Source: Lachnospiraceae bacterium
Lineage (GTDB): Bacteria; Bacillota; Clostridia; Lachnospirales; Lachnospiraceae
DNA: 64,000 nucleotides
Reading direction: 5' to 3'
NCBI GenBank assembly: GCA_017615545.1
Contig: JAFZZY010000008.1
Coordinates: 1 to 64,000 of the forward strand
Every line of letters begins with the position of its first letter. Positions within the stretch are counted from its first letter, which is position 1. The notes below the pieces were generated by a model. The model did not search any database, was not told where the DNA came from, and saw only the letters and a program-made list of their open reading frames with translations. The position numbers and the translations under genes are program-made. Below, piece by piece: positions 54,739 to 63,800 of the stretch.

Positions 54739-56172
54739 ATGGAGAAACTATTCAAACTCAAACAGAACAACACCAATGTTCGTACCGAGGTCATTGCGGG
54801 CCTCACGACCTTCATGACGATGGCTTACATCATCATGCTGAACCCGAATCTACTGATCGACTGGGGTCAGGGCAGTCCGGCCTTATGGAATGCGATTTTC
54901 TTAGCGACCTGTATCTCTTCCGCTATCGCAATGTTCGTCATGGCATTTTTAGCGAATAAACCTTTTGGCCTTGCACCCGGAATGGGACTGAATGCGTTCT
55001 TTGCTTCGGTCGTTACCAGCATCGCCGGAATGGGGATCGCCGGAGTAGACAGTTATGATAAAGCGTTCCAGGTAGCGCTTTGCATCATCCTGATCGAAGG
55101 TGTTGTCTTCCTGATCCTTTCCCTGTTCAGCATTCGTGAGAAGATCGTAGAAGCTCTTCCCTTAGGCATCCGTTTGGGTATCTCCCCGGCCATCGGCCTC
55201 ATGCTCCTGAACATCGGTTTTGGATCTAACAATACGATCTTCGGCAATGAAGGCAAGCAATTCTACATGTTACGCGACTTTTTCGGATCCCTGACCGCAA
55301 AATCCGCCAGCGACGCCATAGGTTCCGGCTACAGCGAAATGGTACTCTCCGTTGCCACGACCTTTATCGGCTTGTTTATCATCGTTATTCTCGCTCATCA
55401 TAAAGTGAAAGCATCCGTTCTGATCGGCATGCTCGGCGCCAGTTGCATCTTCTGGGCAGGACAAGCGATCTTTCTGGATACCAACCCTTTCGAATCGCTA
55501 AAGAATGCTTCCTTCATCCCCGCATTCGGCGACCTGGCTGATAAAACCCTCTTTAAGTTTGATTTCAGCAGTTTCTTTGATATCAGCATTTTCACCGTTA
55601 TCACTTTGATCATTACCTTCTGCATTATCGATATGTTTGACACCATCGGCACGCTGGTAGGTACCGCAAGCCGCGCAAACATGCTGGATGAAAATGGTAA
55701 GATGCCTCAGATGCGCGAAGCTCTTACCGCTGATGCAGTCGGCACTGTAGTCGGCGCTGTTACCGGTACTTCTACCGTAACAACTTTTATTGAATCTGCA
55801 TCCGGCGTAGAAGCAGGCGGCCGCACCGGTCTGACTGCCCTCGTTACCGGTCTTTGCTTCCTCGCATGTATTTTCCTGGCACCGGTGGCAGCAGTCATTC
55901 CTCCCGCAGCTACCAGCGCAGCTCTGATCTATGTCGGCATCCTGATGTTTTCCGGACTTAAGAAGATCAACTTCGACGATATGTCCCAGGTTCTTCCGGT
56001 TGCGATCATGGTCATTGCGATGCCCATCACCAGCTCCATCGGACATGCGATCGGCCTCGGCCTGATCTGCTACTCCGTATTCCAGACCTTCACCGGAAAC
56101 GCAAAGAAGGTTTCGATCCTGACCTACGTACTGTCACTGATCTTCCTTATCAAATTCATGATTCCGGTATAA
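54739..56172 (+). CDS. Purine permease, NCS2 AzgA/PbuG type
   Basis: A 477-residue transporter with about 12-14 membrane helices for guanine, hypoxanthine or adenine uptake. Family motifs: RTEVIAGLTTFMTMAYII at the start, NKPFGLAPGMGLNAFFA, LPLGIRLGISPAIGLMLLNIGF, DMFDTIGTLVG and TGTSTVTTFIESASGVEAGGRTGL. ATG 54739 (AAAGGAG 7 nt upstream) is preferred to the ATG at 54733, which is too close to the site. One of only two complete or partial plus-strand genes in the right half; it diverges from pgcA-guaA, a sensible link because guaA makes GMP. Confidence 0.95.
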   Translation: MEKLFKLKQNNTNVRTEVIAGLTTFMTMAYIIMLNPNLLIDWGQGSPALWNAIFLATCISSAIAMFVMAFLANKPFGLAPGMGLNAFFASVVTSIAGMGIAGVDSYDKAFQVALCIILIEGVVFLILSLFSIREKIVEALPLGIRLGISPAIGLMLLNIGFGSNNTIFGNEGKQFYMLRDFFGSLTAKSASDAIGSGYSEMVLSVATTFIGLFIIVILAHHKVKASVLIGMLGASCIFWAGQAIFLDTNPFESLKNASFIPAFGDLADKTLFKFDFSSFFDISIFTVITLIITFCIIDMFDTIGTLVGTASRANMLDENGKMPQMREALTADAVGTVVGAVTGTSTVTTFIESASGVEAGGRTGLTALVTGLCFLACIFLAPVAAVIPPAATSAALIYVGILMFSGLKKINFDDMSQVLPVAIMVIAMPITSSIGHAIGLGLICYSVFQTFTGNAKKVSILTYVLSLIFLIKFMIPV

Positions 56173-56220
56173 GAGATTGAATCATCCGAGCCGTACATCG
56201 GCTCACGCTATAAAAGCAGA

Positions 56221-56266
56221 ACCGCCACCGTGTTTCGGTCGAAGCCGAACGCGGTGGCGGTTTTTA
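56221..56266 (+). terminator. Terminator of the purine permease gene
   Basis: Stem ACCGCCACCG/CGGTGGCGGT with an inner hairpin (GTTTCGG/CCGAAC) and the run TTTTT at 56261-56265. It is located 48 nt past the stop. Confidence 0.85.
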
Positions 56267-56329
56267 TTGCAGCCGGAACCGGCTGTTCCTCCCCGGCTAT
56301 ACTGAAAAGCAAGCTCTTCCATGCCCAGC

Positions 56330-56732
56330 GGCTAAGATAATATTCAAATATCAAGTTTTCCTTAGCCGAGCATATCGAAAAGCAAGTTTTTCCATGGCCG
56401 GACGGCTAAGAATAATTCAAATATCAAGCTTTCCTTAGCCGGGTGTATCGAAAAGCAAGCTTTTCCATGGCCGGACGGCTAAGAAAAATACAAATATCAA
56501 GCTTTCCTTAGCCGGGTGTATCGAAAAGCAAGCTCTTACACGCCTGGACGGCTAAGAAAAATTCAAATATCAAGCTTTCCTTAGCCGGGTGTATCGAAAA
56601 GCAAGCTTTTCCATGGCCGGACGGCTAAGAAAAATTCAAATATCAAGTTTTCCTTAGCCGGGTATATCGAAAAGCAAGCTCTTACACGCCTGGACGGCTA
56701 AGAAAAACTCAAATATCAAGCTTTCCTTAGCC
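56330..56732. repeat. Six tandem palindrome units, period 73-74 nt
   Basis: Each unit is GGCTAAG, 23-24 nt, CTTAGCC. Left arms start at 56330, 56404, 56477, 56550, 56623 and 56696. The inner segment (AAAAATTCAAATATCAAGCTTTC, shown in parts: starts AAAAATTCAA, ends CAAGCTTTC) is almost constant. Between units lie 36-nt spacers of two alternating kinds: both begin GGGTGTATCGAAAAGCAAGC, one then ends TTTTCCATGGCCGGAC, the other TCTTACACGCCTGGAC. AAAAGC-AA-GCTTTT in the first kind is itself a small hairpin. Alternation of the two spacers points to duplication of 146-nt blocks. A diverged copy precedes the array. Confidence 0.92.
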
Positions 56733-56790
56733 GGGCGCGCAGGAAAACACTTCACTGACGCCAAAGTAGGCTTGATCAAAGCACAGAGAA

Positions 56791-56820
56791 AAAGAGGGCC
56801 TCAGAAATGAGTCCCTCTTT
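56791..56820 (-). terminator. Terminator of the lysA-type gene
   Basis: 13-bp stem (AAAGAGGGACTCA with TGAGGCCCTCTTT, one mismatch), 4-nt loop and TTTTTC on the minus strand, 26 nt past the stop at 56846. Confidence 0.85.
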
Positions 56821-56845
56821 TCTTCTCTATCAAACTTTACTTTTC

Positions 56846-58120
56846 TTATACGTCGTAGTCCATCTTATCGAGGATGTCGCAGAAATCGAAGGTCGCGAAG
56901 TAGTCCTTCGGAGTCTCGGCGCGGCGGATGAGTTTCACGGAGCCGTCCTCGCACAGCAGGAGTTCCTTGCTGCGGAGCTTTCCGTTGTAGTTGTAGCCCA
57001 TGGAGTAGCCGTGTGCTCCTGTGTCGTGGATGTACAGCAGGTCGCCGATATCGATCTTCGGCAGCATGCGGTCGACCGCAAACTTATCGCAGTTCTCGCA
57101 GAGGGAACCGGTCACGTCGTACTTGTGATCGCAGGGCTGGTCTTCCTTACCCAGAACAGTCAGATGGTGATAAGCGCCATAGATCGCGGGACGCATGAGG
57201 TTCGCCGCGCAGGCATCGCAACCGATGTACTCTTTGTGGATGTGTTTCTCGTGAACGGCGGTGGTGACCAGAGCGCCGAACGGTCCGGTAACGAAACGTC
57301 CCATCTCGGTGTAGATGGCAACATCGCCCATGCCGGCAGGTACCAGGATCTCTTCGTAAGCCTTACGAACGCCCTCGCCGATCGCGAAGATGTCGTTTGC
57401 GGTGTCCTCCGGACGATAGGGAATGCCTACGCCGCCGGACAGGTTGATGAAGGACAGGGCGATACCGGTCTTATTCTTGATCTCAACGGCTACCTCGAAC
57501 AAAGTCTTCGCAAGCAGAGGGTAGTATTCATTGGTCAATGTATTCGAAGCAAGGAAGGCGTGCATACCGAAACGCTTTGCGCCCAACTCTTTCAGACGAG
57601 GATATGCTGCGATGATCTGCTCCGGTGTCATGCCGTACTTCGCATCGCCCGGGTTATCCATGATGCCGTTGCTCATCTTGAAAACGCCGCCCGGGTTGTA
57701 ACGGCAGCAAATGGTCTCCGGAATTCCGGCACACTGATCCAAAAAGTCGATATGGGTATAGTCGTCGAGATTGATGATCGCGCCGATCTTTTTTGCGTAA
57801 ACATACTCTTCCGCCGGTGTCGCGTTAGAAGAAAACATGATGTCGTCGCCCTTGAAATCCAAAGCGTTCGACAGCATCAGCTCCGTCAGAGAAGAACAGT
57901 CACAGCCGCAGCCCTCTTCCTGAAGGATCTTCAAAAGGAAAGGGTTCGGGTTCGCCTTCACCGCGAAATACTCATGGAATCCGGGGTTCCAGGCAAAGGC
58001 CTTGCGGATGTTGCGGACGTTCTCGCGAAGTCCTTTTTCATCATAAATGTGGAAGGGCGTGGGATATTCCTTCACGATCTCCTTCATCTGCTCATAAGTT
58101 ACAAATGGTTTCTTTTCCAT
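56846..58120 (-). CDS. lysA: Diaminopimelate decarboxylase-type PLP enzyme
   Basis: A 424-residue fold-III PLP decarboxylase. PLP lysine K55 in YFAVKANPNP; LSGGVGIPYRPED phosphate loop; EMGRFVTGPFGALV; GSLCENCDKFA holds the catalytic cysteine; HDTGAHGYSMGYNYNG is the C-terminal signature. LysA makes lysine from meso-diaminopimelate; the variant here has the clostridial 420-residue form. The group also contains carboxynorspermidine and related decarboxylases, so the exact substrate is not certain. It starts 17 nt after the 138-residue protein gene. Confidence 0.9.
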   Translation of the reverse strand: MEKKPFVTYEQMKEIVKEYPTPFHIYDEKGLRENVRNIRKAFAWNPGFHEYFAVKANPNPFLLKILQEEGCGCDCSSLTELMLSNALDFKGDDIMFSSNATPAEEYVYAKKIGAIINLDDYTHIDFLDQCAGIPETICCRYNPGGVFKMSNGIMDNPGDAKYGMTPEQIIAAYPRLKELGAKRFGMHAFLASNTLTNEYYPLLAKTLFEVAVEIKNKTGIALSFINLSGGVGIPYRPEDTANDIFAIGEGVRKAYEEILVPAGMGDVAIYTEMGRFVTGPFGALVTTAVHEKHIHKEYIGCDACAANLMRPAIYGAYHHLTVLGKEDQPCDHKYDVTGSLCENCDKFAVDRMLPKIDIGDLLYIHDTGAHGYSMGYNYNGKLRSKELLLCEDGSVKLIRRAETPKDYFATFDFCDILDKMDYDV

Positions 58121-58137
58121 TACTTTCTATCTCCTTC

Positions 58138-58554
58138 TTATTTCTTCGGAACCTTCGTATAATTCCAGTTCGGATAGATCATATTTTGCGTATCGGTCGT
58201 GCCCGCATAGATCCAGAAATCCTGGTTGTGCAGATTGATCTGTCCGATCAGGTCATCCCCGTTAGAGAGTTTCCCGTTAAAATCCGTACCGAGCCTCTCA
58301 CTGAGTTTTGCAAAGAAATCCTGCCCGAGATTCTTGATATCCCGAAATCGGAATTGATAGATCGTCCGGGAGTCTCCGAAACTGAGGAAGGCGGGAGAAT
58401 GGATCAGTTGATCCATGGATGTGATGACCGTATCAATCCGGGCATAATCCTCCTCCAACGCTTTTTTCTTTTTGTCGTCGAGGACCTTTTGGATCGACAT
58501 GTACGCCACAACTGCGATCATCGCAAATATAACAAATCCAAGCAGTTTCTTCAT
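58138..58554 (-). CDS. Small membrane-anchored protein, unknown
   Basis: A 138-residue protein with an N-terminal membrane helix (MKKLLGFVIFAMIAVVAYMSI), a basic KKKKAL segment and a soluble domain of about 105 residues without cysteine. It starts 3 nt after the rhomboid-like gene ends. No family recognised; likely an extracytoplasmic partner of that membrane protein. Confidence 0.75.
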   Translation of the reverse strand: MKKLLGFVIFAMIAVVAYMSIQKVLDDKKKKALEEDYARIDTVITSMDQLIHSPAFLSFGDSRTIYQFRFRDIKNLGQDFFAKLSERLGTDFNGKLSNGDDLIGQINLHNQDFWIYAGTTDTQNMIYPNWNYTKVPKK

Positions 58555-58557
58555 ACT

Positions 58558-59550
58558 TTAAGCCTCCCCATCCGACTTGTCGTCATCCACCTCACGTGCC
58601 TCGGAATCGATGATGTCGCTCTCCAGAACGCCGGGTTTTCCGGTCATCATCTGAATGTGAGCGCGTGTCTTCATCTCCTCAAGCATCTCAGGTGTGACAT
58701 GTTTATGTGTATACAAATGCTCCGTGCAGTACTCGAAATCGCCTGCACATTTGGAGCAATATCGGAACTCCAGTGTAACGTCGTCGCGCTCGGTCTTTCC
58801 GCAGATCGCACAACGATGGCGCGGGCCGTCGGAAGGCTTGACGCGGATATTTCGTTTGAACTCCACACGGCGCTTCATCTGTCCCGGTGAGATCATCGGC
58901 GCGCCGCGCGTCACCAGGAAGAACAAAAGCACGTTCAACATCGCCGCCGTGATCATGACACGTGTAGCGATCGTTCCGTTGATAAACAAGACCAGATATA
59001 CGCCGATCTCGATCCATCCCAGGATCTGCGCCTGGATCGGAATGAGGAACATGAAGAGCATCTGCGTCGTGGGAAATGTAAACGCAAACGCCATGAACAG
59101 TGAAAAGTTCAGGTACGAGGTTCCGACCGAGATGACCCCGATCCTATTCATGATATAACTCATCGGATCCATGATATCCAACTTCACCAAAGCAAATACC
59201 ACGAACGATCCGATGATCGTATAGAGGATGCCGAAGAACATGAATACATTGAATCGGAATGCGCCCCATGCCCGCTCGACAAACGTGCCCAAAGAAAAGT
59301 AGATGTAGGCCGACAGAAGTGCGAAGAAGATATTATTCGAATCCGGCGCACACATCAAAAACGTGAAGATACGCCAGATCTGGAATTTCTCAACGATCAT
59401 CCAGGGATCCAACGCCAGATAGTTGACATACAGCGTCGGATCTACGATATTCAAAACCGTTCCGGCCAGGTACAGCACCAGAATATACCGCATCAGGTTT
59501 CGGATCGCATATCGTCCGTATTTATATTCTAACTTATAAAACCATTTCAT
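58558..59550 (-). CDS. Rhomboid/Derlin-like membrane protein with C-terminal zinc finger
   Basis: A 330-residue protein with six membrane helices (about 20-36, 70-90, 100-120, 140-160, 165-185, 195-213). The stretch IWRIFTFLMC (W59-R60) with SLGTFVERAWGAFRFN resembles the WR motif and helix packing of Derlins and rhomboids. The rhomboid catalytic Ser (GxSG) and the paired His are not present, so it is probably a pseudoprotease. The C-terminal cytoplasmic part has a cysteine cluster (CAIC, YCSKC, YCTEH; C247, C250, C265, C268, C275, H278) that may bind one or two zinc ions. A role in membrane-protein quality control is inference. Confidence 0.78.
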   Translation of the reverse strand: MKWFYKLEYKYGRYAIRNLMRYILVLYLAGTVLNIVDPTLYVNYLALDPWMIVEKFQIWRIFTFLMCAPDSNNIFFALLSAYIYFSLGTFVERAWGAFRFNVFMFFGILYTIIGSFVVFALVKLDIMDPMSYIMNRIGVISVGTSYLNFSLFMAFAFTFPTTQMLFMFLIPIQAQILGWIEIGVYLVLFINGTIATRVMITAAMLNVLLFFLVTRGAPMISPGQMKRRVEFKRNIRVKPSDGPRHRCAICGKTERDDVTLEFRYCSKCAGDFEYCTEHLYTHKHVTPEMLEEMKTRAHIQMMTGKPGVLESDIIDSEAREVDDDKSDGEA

Positions 59551-59643
59551 TTATGTTTCCCCGTTGCGTCTCAACGATCTGCAGTCGGAAACGCACTCTT
59601 AATGTATATTTTCCGGTCTAATACCGCCGGGTCGGACGCAGGA

Positions 59644-60579
59644 TCATTTCTTCCGGTTGAAATACCAGCCGACCAACAGAGCGATCAGCATGGAGATAAA
59701 AACGATGATCGGGAAGGCGTACGGCTCATGCGCGAACGGCATCATATCCTCGCTGACGTTCATCCCGTAGAAACCCGAGATCAAGGTCGGCACCGCCAGG
59801 ATGATCGTAACGACCGTCAGGAACTTCATGACGAAGTTCAGGTTGTTGGAGATGATCGAGGCGAACACATCCATGGTTCCGTTCAAAATGTCCCGGTAGA
59901 TATTGGCCATCTCGATGGCCTGCTTATTCTCGATGATGACATCTTCCAGAAGCTCCGTATCCTCCGGATACCGCTTGATGCGATCGGTACGCATCAGTTT
60001 CTCGAGCACGGCCTCGTTCGACCGCAGGGATGTCGTGATGTAGACCAGGGACTTCTGCAGCTCCATGAGCTCGACCAGTTCCTGATTCTTCTGGTTGATA
60101 CGCATCTTCTGCTCGATCTCGGTGCTCTTCTTTTCGATGTTACGCAGGTACTGCAGGTACAACGACGCGTTCCGATACAACATCTGGTAAATGAAGCGCG
60201 TCTTCATATAACTGTGATATTCCTTCACGCGCCCGTCGCAGAACGCCTCCAGAATGGGCGTATGGTACAGGCAGACCGTGATGATATAATCGTGGAAAAC
60301 GTAGATACCAAGCGGGACTGTTACATACCAGTCCTTACCGTTACGTTCTTCTGTCATGGGGATATCGACGAGGATCATGGCGTAGTTATCCTCGACTTCG
60401 ATACGGGACCGTTCCTCTTCATCCAAAGGAGCCTTTAAGTCGTCAATATCCATCTGAAAAAACGATGAGATCTGCTCCAACTCTGCTGTTGTCGGATCGG
60501 TCATCATGATCCAGCTGTCTTTCACGATCTCAGGCAGAACCTCGACTTTTCCTTCGCTCGTCTTAATGATCTGAATCAT
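59644..60579 (-). CDS. corA: CorA-family magnesium/cobalt transporter
   Basis: A 311-residue metal channel. Long acidic N-terminal cytoplasmic domain, a long helix (about 150-245) and two C-terminal membrane helices with the signature YGMNVS at the end of the first; it ends in the basic WYFNRKK. The funnel-forming features and length are standard for CorA. AGGAGG lies 6 nt before the ATG. No M-box riboswitch is visible in the 70-nt leader. Confidence 0.94.
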   Translation of the reverse strand: MIQIIKTSEGKVEVLPEIVKDSWIMMTDPTTAELEQISSFFQMDIDDLKAPLDEEERSRIEVEDNYAMILVDIPMTEERNGKDWYVTVPLGIYVFHDYIITVCLYHTPILEAFCDGRVKEYHSYMKTRFIYQMLYRNASLYLQYLRNIEKKSTEIEQKMRINQKNQELVELMELQKSLVYITTSLRSNEAVLEKLMRTDRIKRYPEDTELLEDVIIENKQAIEMANIYRDILNGTMDVFASIISNNLNFVMKFLTVVTIILAVPTLISGFYGMNVSEDMMPFAHEPYAFPIIVFISMLIALLVGWYFNRKK

Positions 60580-60648
60580 CTGCGGTCCTCCTTTCAGCCC
60601 AAAATATCACTCGCAAAGGGCATAGTACCCCCTGTCAACGTAAAGTTA

Positions 60649-60677
60649 ATTATAGCAAACTGCCTATCATCTGTCAA
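60649..60677 (-). promoter_or_regulatory. Perfect sigma-A promoter of corA
   Basis: Minus strand: TTGACA (60672-60677), 17 nt, TATAAT (60649-60654), about 70 nt upstream of the corA start. It diverges from the dehydratase activase gene. Confidence 0.8.
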
Positions 60678-60719
60678 TCTTTCAAATCTTTACTTTTCCT
60701 TTACGGTTTTGATTTCCGC

Positions 60720-60748
60720 TTGCTTTCCGAGGATGGTTTAGGTATAAT
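60720..60748 (+). promoter_or_regulatory. Predicted promoter of the dehydratase activase gene
   Basis: TTGCTT (60720-60725), 17 nt, TATAAT (60743-60748). The leader that follows has two small hairpins: GCGCATTTTGCGC (60758-60770) and CTCCCTAAAGGGAG (60785-60798). Confidence 0.6.
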
Positions 60749-60820
60749 GTATGGTAGCGCATTTTGCGCAATTGACTCTCATTCTCCCTAAAGGGAGCAT
60801 GTCTAAGGAGGTTTTCTGTG

Positions 60821-63800
60821 ATGTCTGTTTTACCACAGGAAAAAACATACTATCTCGGTATCGACATCGGATCCACGACCGTTAAGATCGCGATCCTGGA
60901 TACGGACGATCATACCATCCTTTTCTCCGATTACGAACGACATTTTGCAAATATACAGGAAACATTGGCCGAGCTGTTAAAGCGCGGTCTCGATAAATTG
61001 GGTCCTTTCCACGTGTTGCCGGTCATCACCGGTTCGGGCGGTCTCACCCTCTCGAAGCATCTGGAAGTGCCTTTCGTACAGGAAGTCGTTGCCGTTTCCA
61101 CCTCGCTGAAGGATTACGCGCCGCACTGCGACGTCGCGATCGAGCTCGGCGGTGAGGACGCAAAGATCATCTATTTCACAAATGGTATCGAGCAGCGTAT
61201 GAATGGTATCTGCGCCGGCGGTACGGGTTCGTTTATCGACCAGATGGCGTCCCTGCTACAGACCGACGCGTCCGGCCTGAACGCCTACGCGGCGAATTAT
61301 TCCAACATCTATCCCATCGCGGCCCGCTGCGGCGTGTTCGCGAAGACCGATATCCAGCCCCTGATCAATGAAGGCGCCACCCGCGAGGATCTGGCTGCTT
61401 CCATTTTCCAGGCGGTCGTTAACCAGACCATCTCCGGCCTGGCCTGCGGTAAGCCCATCCGGGGCAATGTCGCTTTCTTAGGCGGCCCGCTCCACTTCCT
61501 GCCGGAGCTGCGCGCGGCGTTCATCCGCACGCTGAAACTGACCGGGGACGCGATCATTGCCCCCGAACATTCCCATCTGTTTGCCGCGATCGGCGCCGCT
61601 ATGAACCACGCGGAGCGCGACGAGAACGGCGCATTTGCCGACGGCACCGTGATCCTCGATGCGCAGGATCTGATCGAGCGCCTCTCGAAGGGCATCAAGA
61701 TGGACTTTGAAGTTAAGCGTATGGAGCCGCTGTTCCGTGACCAGGAGCAGTATGACCGTTTCCGCACACGCTTCGAAAATTACTGTGTAAAACGCGACTA
61801 TCTGTCGACTTATAAGGGAAATTGCTTCCTTGGCATCGACGCCGGTTCCACCACGACGAAGGTGGCCCTGGTCTCCGACACGGGAAGCCTGCTCTACAGT
61901 TTCTACAGTTCCAACAACGGTAATCCGCTGGCGACGACGATCCGCGCCATTAAGGAGATCCGCGAGCTGATCCCCGAGGGTGTCACGATCGCGTACTCCT
62001 GCTCCACCGGTTACGGCGAAGCCCTGCTGAAAGCGGCGCTGATGCTCGATGAGGGCGAGGTCGAGACCGTTGCACACTTCTACGCGGCAAAATTCTTCCT
62101 GCCGGAGGTCGACTGTATCCTCGATATCGGCGGCCAGGACATGAAGTGCATCAAGATCAAAAACAACACGGTCGACAGCGTGCTTTTAAACGAGGCATGC
62201 TCGTCGGGTTGCGGTTCGTTCATCGAGACATTCGCCAAATCGTTGAACTACACGGTGGAGAATTTCGCAAAAGCAGCGCTGTTTGCGAAGCACCCGACCG
62301 ACCTCGGTACCCGTTGTACCGTATTTATGAATTCAAACGTTAAGCAGGCCCAGAAGGAAGGCGCCGATGTGGCGGACATCTCGGCGGGTCTGGCGTATTC
62401 GGTCATCCGAAACGCGTTATATAAGGTTATCAAGCTGACCGATCCGAAGGATCTGGGTAAGAACATCGTCGTTCAGGGCGGTACCTTCTACAACGATGCG
62501 GTCCTGCGCAGTTTCGAGCGCATCTCCGGCTGCAAGGCCGTGCGTCCGGACATCGCTGGTATCATGGGCGCGTTCGGCGCGGCACTCATTGCCCGCGAAC
62601 GTTACGTGGAGGGCACGAAGAGCTCCATGCTCTCGCTCGACGACATCATCAATCTTGAATATAAGACGACCATGACGCGCTGCCGCGGCTGTACCAACGC
62701 ATGCCGTCTGACCATCAACCATTTCTCGGGCGGTCGCCGCTACATCAGCGGAAACCGTTGTGAGAAGGGTCTGGGCCAGGAGAAGAAAGGCTCGGGCGTT
62801 CCGAACCTGTTCGCATATAAGAATGAACGTATCTTCGGCTATGAGCCGCTGTCCGAGGAGGAGGCGACCCGCGGTGTGATCGGTATCCCGCGCGTTCTCA
62901 ACCAGTACGAGGACTACCCGTTCTGGGCGACCTTCTTTAAGGCGCTGAAGTTCCGCGTCATCCTGTCGCCCGCGTCGACCCGTAAGATCTACGAGCTGGG
63001 CATCGAGTCCATCCCGAGTGAGTCGGAGTGCTACCCGGCGAAGCTCGCGCACGGTCATGTGGAGTGGCTCATCCAGAACGGCGTGAAGACCATCTTCTAC
63101 CCTTGCATTCCTTACGAGCGCAACGAGCAGAAGGACGCGAATAACCACTACAACTGCCCGATCGTAACTTCCTATGCGGAAAATATCAAGAATAATGTTG
63201 AGACACTTTCGCAGAACCATATCCGCTTTATCAATCCGTTCATGGCATTTACCGATGAGGAAGTGCTGACGAAGCGTCTGGTGGAAGTATTTGACAAAGA
63301 GTATCACATCCCCGCCGGAGAGGTCCGCCGTGCGGCGCATGCTGCCTGGACCGAGCTTCTGCAGACCCGTGTGGACATGCAGCAGAAGGGCGAGGAAGTC
63401 ATCGAATATCTGAAGCAAAGCGGTGGCCGCGGCATCGTGCTGGCCGGCCGTCCGTACCACATTGACCCCGAGATCAACCATGGTATCCCGGAGCTGATCG
63501 CCTCCTACGGCATCGCCGTTCTCACGGAGGACTCAGTCTCCCACCTGGGTAAGGTCGACCGTCCGCTGATCGTCATGGACCAATGGATGTACCACTCCCG
63601 CCTCTATGCGGCGGCAAACTATGTTAAGACGACGGAATTCCTGGATCTCATCCAGCTCAACTCCTTCGGTTGCGGCCTCGATGCCGTTACCACGGACGCG
63701 GTCGATGACATCCTCACGCGTTCCGGTAAGATCTACACCGTGCTGAAGATCGACGAGGTCAATAACCTCGGCGCGGCGCGTATCCGCATCCGTTCGCTGA

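Larger units (their letters stand above)
56173..56845. other. Convergent intergenic region holding a repeat array
   Basis: 673 nt between the convergent ends of the purine permease and lysA-type genes. Contents: permease terminator (56221-56266), a degenerate leading copy (56294-56329), six array units (56330-56732), and the terminator of the minus gene (56791-56820). No protein gene is visible. Confidence 0.85.

Noticed and set aside
56330..56732. CRISPR array at 56 kb
   Set aside because: The 36-nt spacers are repeated (two alternating kinds), whereas CRISPR spacers are unique; no cas genes.
56807..58162. Plus-strand open frame of 451 codons
   Set aside because: Antisense of the lysA-type gene; start overlaps a terminator.
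60580..60650. M-box riboswitch before corA
   Set aside because: Only about 70 nt between promoter and gene, too short for the M-box, and no conserved loops seen.
62417..63481. Minus-strand open frame of 354 codons, with neighbours 61478-62077 and 63533-63952
   Set aside because: Antisense of the dehydratase activase, which has clear domain motifs in the plus frame.
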